From: Rhodothermia bacterium
Lineage (GTDB): Bacteria; Bacteroidota; Rhodothermia; Rhodothermales; JABDKH01
Length of the DNA stretch: 9,308 nt
Assembly (NCBI GenBank): GCA_030431165.1
Contig: JAUIJQ010000088.1
Location: 1-9,308 of the forward strand
Direction of reading: 5' to 3'
Position numbers and translations under genes: made by a program. Positions 6,980 through 9,308 of this stretch are shown piece after piece (the first letter of the stretch is position 1; each line of letters opens with the position of its first letter). The notes under the pieces were generated by a model that saw only the letters and a program-made list of their open reading frames with translations, searched no databases and had not been told where the DNA came from.

Positions 6980-8902
6980 ATGAGCGAGACCGATCCAGCC
7001 GCCAACGCGGCGGCGACCCAGGACAACGAGTCTGCACCACAGGAAAGTGCAGCTTCACCTCGGAACGGCGCATCTGGCGACAGCGATGCCACTCCGAATG
7101 ACGCCTCGAGTGCCACTTCAGCTACGCAGTCTGCATCCAAGATCGACGCGGCGCTCGACGATCCCGCATTTGAGGCCGTTGACGAACTGACGGCGCACTA
7201 CCCGGACTGGGCTCGCGATTTCGCGCGTAAGTACTTCACAAAGACGTACACCCAGTTCATACTGCACGGCAACGTGCGCGACCTCGTACCGACGCGTGAC
7301 GAAAACGACGCACCGCTTTACGAACCGCTGCGATCCTTCCTTGCAGAGGACCTGTTCGCCCCGCGTGACATCGTAATCTTCTACGACAGGTCATCCGGAA
7401 TCCACTTTAACGACAAAGCCTCGCAGGCCGACTTCAACCGCGCGCTCTCTGGCTACGACACCATCTTCGGAACCGAGTACGCGAAGAAGCTGCCCAAGGA
7501 CCCCGTTCGCGTTCTGTCGGTCCTCGAAAACTACTTCCGGGTACGCCTTGCTGACGGAAAACGCATTGCCTGCGTCATCGACTACGCCGAGACCATCGCG
7601 CCGATGGCTGAGGCATCGATGTACTCAGCCGAAGACCGCAACGTCCTCGTCTTCTTGCAGAAATGGTCGCACGACCCGCTGTTCCTGAGATCCGACTTTA
7701 CGGTTGTACTGGTCACCGAGAATCTGAACGACCTGAACCAGCAGCTTGTCCAGAGTCCGTACACCGCTGAGCTTCGAATCGCTATGCCGAGCGCAGCCGA
7801 GCGGCACGCTTTTGCAGAGTGGTACCTCGGCGGCCGCGAGGAGACGTACAATCAGCGATCAGACGTCACGGTCTCTTCGCTGTCCCAGAACACTGCCGGT
7901 CTCGGATACATCCAGCTTCGCGCCATCCTGGCCGATGTCCTGGAGAACAGAACGCGCCTCTCATTCGAAGTGCTCTCCGAGCTGAAGAAAGCCTTTATCG
8001 AGGCCGAGGCGTACGGGTTGCTTGAGTTCATCGAGACGGACTACAACCTGGATATGGTCGCCGGACACAAACACGCGATCAAACACCTCCGGGAGGCTGC
8101 CAACGCGCTGCGAAAGAACAGGCCGGATGTGCTGCCGATGGGCTACCTCGTTTCGGGCCCGGTGGGCACAGGCAAGACGTTCACCATCACCTGCTTCGCC
8201 GGCGAGATTGGTATTCCGATGGTGAAACTCAAGAACTTCCGGTCTCAATGGCAGGGTGTGACAGAGGGCAACCTCGAGAAGATTCTGCATCTCCTCGAAG
8301 CCATGACGCCCGTTGCTGTAATGATCGACGAGGCAGACGCGGCGCTTGGCGATCGCGATAACTCGGGAGACTCGGGCGTCTCGTCGCGCGTGTTCGGCCA
8401 GATTGCATCTTTTATGAGCAACACGAGCCACCGTGGCCGAATCATCTTCTTCCTGGTGACAGCGCGCCCGGACCTCATGCCGATCGACTTGAAACGGCAG
8501 GGTCGTGCCGAAGAACATATCGCGCTCTTTTATCCGGGCACACGCGAGGAGCGCGAAGAGTTGCTGCGGGTTATGATGAAAAAGACGAAGACGAAGTTTT
8601 CGATGGACATCGTGCCCGACTCGCTGCTCAACGGTGAACAGCAATTCAGCGGTGCTGATATGGAGGCGCTGATGACACGGGCCAAGTTCCGCGCGACGCA
8701 ATCCGGCTCAATCACAAAAGAGGTCCTGGAGGAAGTTGTAGCGGATTTTATTCCGCCGACCTATCCGCTTGAGATTGAGTTGCAGACGCTCTCAGCCGTC
8801 ATGGAGTGTACGAGCAAGGCGCTGCTCCCCGAACAGTATCAGGACATGGACCGCGAAACGATGGTAAGACGGGTCGAAGAGCTGAGACGACTTGTCAAGT
8901 AA
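6980..8902 (+). CDS. Tandem AAA protein: degenerate N-terminal AAA-like domain plus active classic AAA ATPase
   Basis: A soluble 640-residue protein, probably an oligomeric ATP-driven remodelling factor. Residues 1-54 are low complexity (Ala, Ser, Thr, Asp, Asn, Gln). Residues about 75-285 look like an inactive AAA fold: FILHGNVRDLV (93-103) stands where a P-loop would begin but has no Walker A; IACVIDYAETI (196-206) resembles a Walker B, VVLVTEN (242-248) a sensor 1, and the segment ending IAMPSAAER the domain exit. Residues about 355-590 form a real AAA domain: Walker A GPVGTGKT (393-400), pore loop SQWQGVTEGN (422-431), Walker B VMIDEAD (447-453), RQGR (506-509) at the arginine-finger site, and FSGADMEALMTRA (556-568) as sensor 2. 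The sensor-1 asparagine seems replaced by A495 in VTARPD. No membrane segment or protease domain is seen, so it is not FtsH. The ATG at 6980 is chosen because upstream starts would overlap the glycosylase gene. It lies upstream of a vertex-protein gene on the same strand; cyanobacterial Ycf46-like proteins share the inactive-then-active layout, but identity is not claimed. Confidence 0.88.
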   Translation: MSETDPAANAAATQDNESAPQESAASPRNGASGDSDATPNDASSATSATQSASKIDAALDDPAFEAVDELTAHYPDWARDFARKYFTKTYTQFILHGNVRDLVPTRDENDAPLYEPLRSFLAEDLFAPRDIVIFYDRSSGIHFNDKASQADFNRALSGYDTIFGTEYAKKLPKDPVRVLSVLENYFRVRLADGKRIACVIDYAETIAPMAEASMYSAEDRNVLVFLQKWSHDPLFLRSDFTVVLVTENLNDLNQQLVQSPYTAELRIAMPSAAERHAFAEWYLGGREETYNQRSDVTVSSLSQNTAGLGYIQLRAILADVLENRTRLSFEVLSELKKAFIEAEAYGLLEFIETDYNLDMVAGHKHAIKHLREAANALRKNRPDVLPMGYLVSGPVGTGKTFTITCFAGEIGIPMVKLKNFRSQWQGVTEGNLEKILHLLEAMTPVAVMIDEADAALGDRDNSGDSGVSSRVFGQIASFMSNTSHRGRIIFFLVTARPDLMPIDLKRQGRAEEHIALFYPGTREEREELLRVMMKKTKTKFSMDIVPDSLLNGEQQFSGADMEALMTRAKFRATQSGSITKEVLEEVVADFIPPTYPLEIELQTLSAVMECTSKALLPEQYQDMDRETMVRRVEELRRLVK

Positions 8903-8936
8903 CGCACGGCCCCCCGGAGTGTGCGCACGCAGCAGG

Positions 8937-9077
8937 ATGAAGGGCTATCGGTATGGCGGTAGGTCTAACGGTGTGGCACCTTCATGGTGCTGTGATTTCC
9001 GGTGCTATGGTTTCCGGTGCTATGATTGCCGGTGCGATGGTTTCATGATGCGATGGTTTGAAGATGTGACGGTATGA
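8937..9077 (+). CDS. Possible 46-residue Cys-rich small protein, stop overlapping the next start
   Basis: An ATG at 8937 opens a 46-codon frame through the repeat tract: MKGYRYGGRSNGVAPSW, then a segment with six cysteines built from FRCYG/FRCYD/CRCDG units, ending FEDVTV. Its TGA (9075-9077) overlaps the ATG of the EutN gene (9074-9076) as ATGA, the layout of translational coupling. Against it, AGCAGG (8931-8936) abuts the ATG and is too close to work as a normal ribosome site, and the composition follows from the repeat. No family is recognised. It may be only non-coding repeat. Confidence 0.22.
   Translation: MKGYRYGGRSNGVAPSWCCDFRCYGFRCYDCRCDGFMMRWFEDVTV
8971..9072 (+). repeat. Degenerate 15-16-base tandem repeat before the EutN-family gene
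   Basis: Units TTTCCGGTGCTATGG (8996-9010), TTTCCGGTGCTATGA (9011-9025) and TTGCCGGTGCGATGG (9026-9040) are followed by two 16-base, more diverged units (9041-9056 and 9057-9072). A weaker unit precedes them around 8971-8995. The tract fills most of the 171-base gap between the AAA ATPase stop and the EutN start and ends two bases before that start. Each unit carries GGTGC.ATG-like text. No terminator stem was seen in the gap. Confidence 0.75.
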
Positions 9078-9308
9078 TATTGTGCAAGGTTACCGGCACG
9101 GTAACGGCCCCGCAGAAAGACGAACGGTTCGACCGTTCAAAGCTCCTGATCGTGCAGCCCGTTGATGTCGACGGCGGCGAAGACGCGGACCAGAGCGATA
9201 TGCTTGCCCTTGATCCGCGGTTTGATGCAGGTGTGGGCGACTACGTTCTCGTTGCAAAAGAGGGCGCCGTAGTCGAGCAGATCATGGGTGACGTCACACC
9301 AGCCAATA
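9074..9308 (+). CDS. EutN/CcmL-family microcompartment vertex protein (3' end beyond window)
   Basis: The first 78 residues of a small protein whose family is usually about 85-100 long, so roughly the last fifth is missing. MILCKVTGTVTAPQKDERF followed by KLLIVQPVDVDG (23-34) and ALDPRFDAGVGDYVLVAKEGA (45-65) matches the EutN_CcmL pattern: a first strand with V.GTV.A..K, then KLLLVQP.D, then a VG..VLV strand followed by GxA. Such proteins form pentamers that cap the vertices of bacterial microcompartments: carboxysomes (CcmL, CsoS4), and the ethanolamine and propanediol types (EutN, PduN). The start ATG overlaps the TGA of a possible small frame and has no clear Shine-Dalgarno sequence (only GAAG about ten bases upstream). 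It lies 171 bases after the AAA ATPase on the same strand. Shell hexamer and enzyme genes, if present, are outside the window, so the compartment type is unknown. Confidence 0.87.
   Translation, partial: MILCKVTGTVTAPQKDERFDRSKLLIVQPVDVDGGEDADQSDMLALDPRFDAGVGDYVLVAKEGAVVEQIMGDVTPAN

Noticed and set aside
6145..7101. Long open frame of 318 codons on the plus strand opposite the glycosylase gene
   Set aside because: It lies antisense to a gene with all catalytic and zinc residues intact and runs into the AAA ATPase start; its composition is typical of a GC-rich shadow frame.
7961..8701. 246-codon minus-strand frame inside the AAA ATPase gene
   Set aside because: Antisense shadow of the AAA domain that carries Walker A, Walker B and sensor 2; no recognisable motif of its own.

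Overview
The window reads as chromosomal DNA from a moderately GC-rich bacterium. No rRNA, tRNA, CRISPR array, insertion sequence or phage gene was seen. Shine-Dalgarno sequences are weak or absent before most starts. The FAD oxidoreductase resembles a type I associate with Bacteroidota, and the gene mix (FbaB-type aldolase, Fpg with a C-terminal extension, small N-anchored membrane protein) would suit Rhodothermia-like Bacteroidota or Gemmatimonadota. This placement is an inference from gene style and is weak.

Layout from left to right. Bases 1-2624, minus strand: a two-gene ABC operon, with a LolD/MacB-type ATPase followed 12 bases later by a long FtsX-fold permease that runs off the left edge. 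Bases 2625-2931: a gene-free divergent spacer. Bases 2932-3958, plus strand: an FAD-dependent oxidoreductase of the DAO fold, broken by a frameshift and apparently lacking a central segment. Bases 4037-5116, plus strand: an intact class I fructose-bisphosphate aldolase of the FbaB/DhnA type. Bases 5177-5824, minus strand: an unrecognised single-pass membrane protein. Bases 5941-6858, minus strand: a formamidopyrimidine-DNA glycosylase. Bases 6980-8902, plus strand: a 640-residue protein with a degenerate AAA-like domain followed by an active-looking AAA ATPase domain. Bases 8903-9073: a degenerate 15-base repeat tract. Bases 9074-9308, plus strand: the first 78 residues of an EutN/CcmL-family protein, the pentameric vertex subunit of bacterial microcompartments, cut by the right edge.

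How the genes relate. The ABC pair probably moves or extracts a lipoprotein, lipid or similar envelope substrate. The aldolase is central carbon metabolism and the glycosylase is base-excision repair. The most interesting part is the right end: an AAA ATPase lies directly upstream of a microcompartment vertex gene on the same strand, with no evident terminator between them. This may be the edge of a microcompartment locus in which the ATPase acts as a remodelling or activase factor. That link is inferred from position only, and the shell hexamer and enzyme genes would have to lie beyond base 9308.

Repeats worth noting are a perfect 15-base in-frame repeat inside the permease gene, a 24-base element placed just after the stop codons of both middle minus-strand genes, and the repeat tract before the vertex gene.
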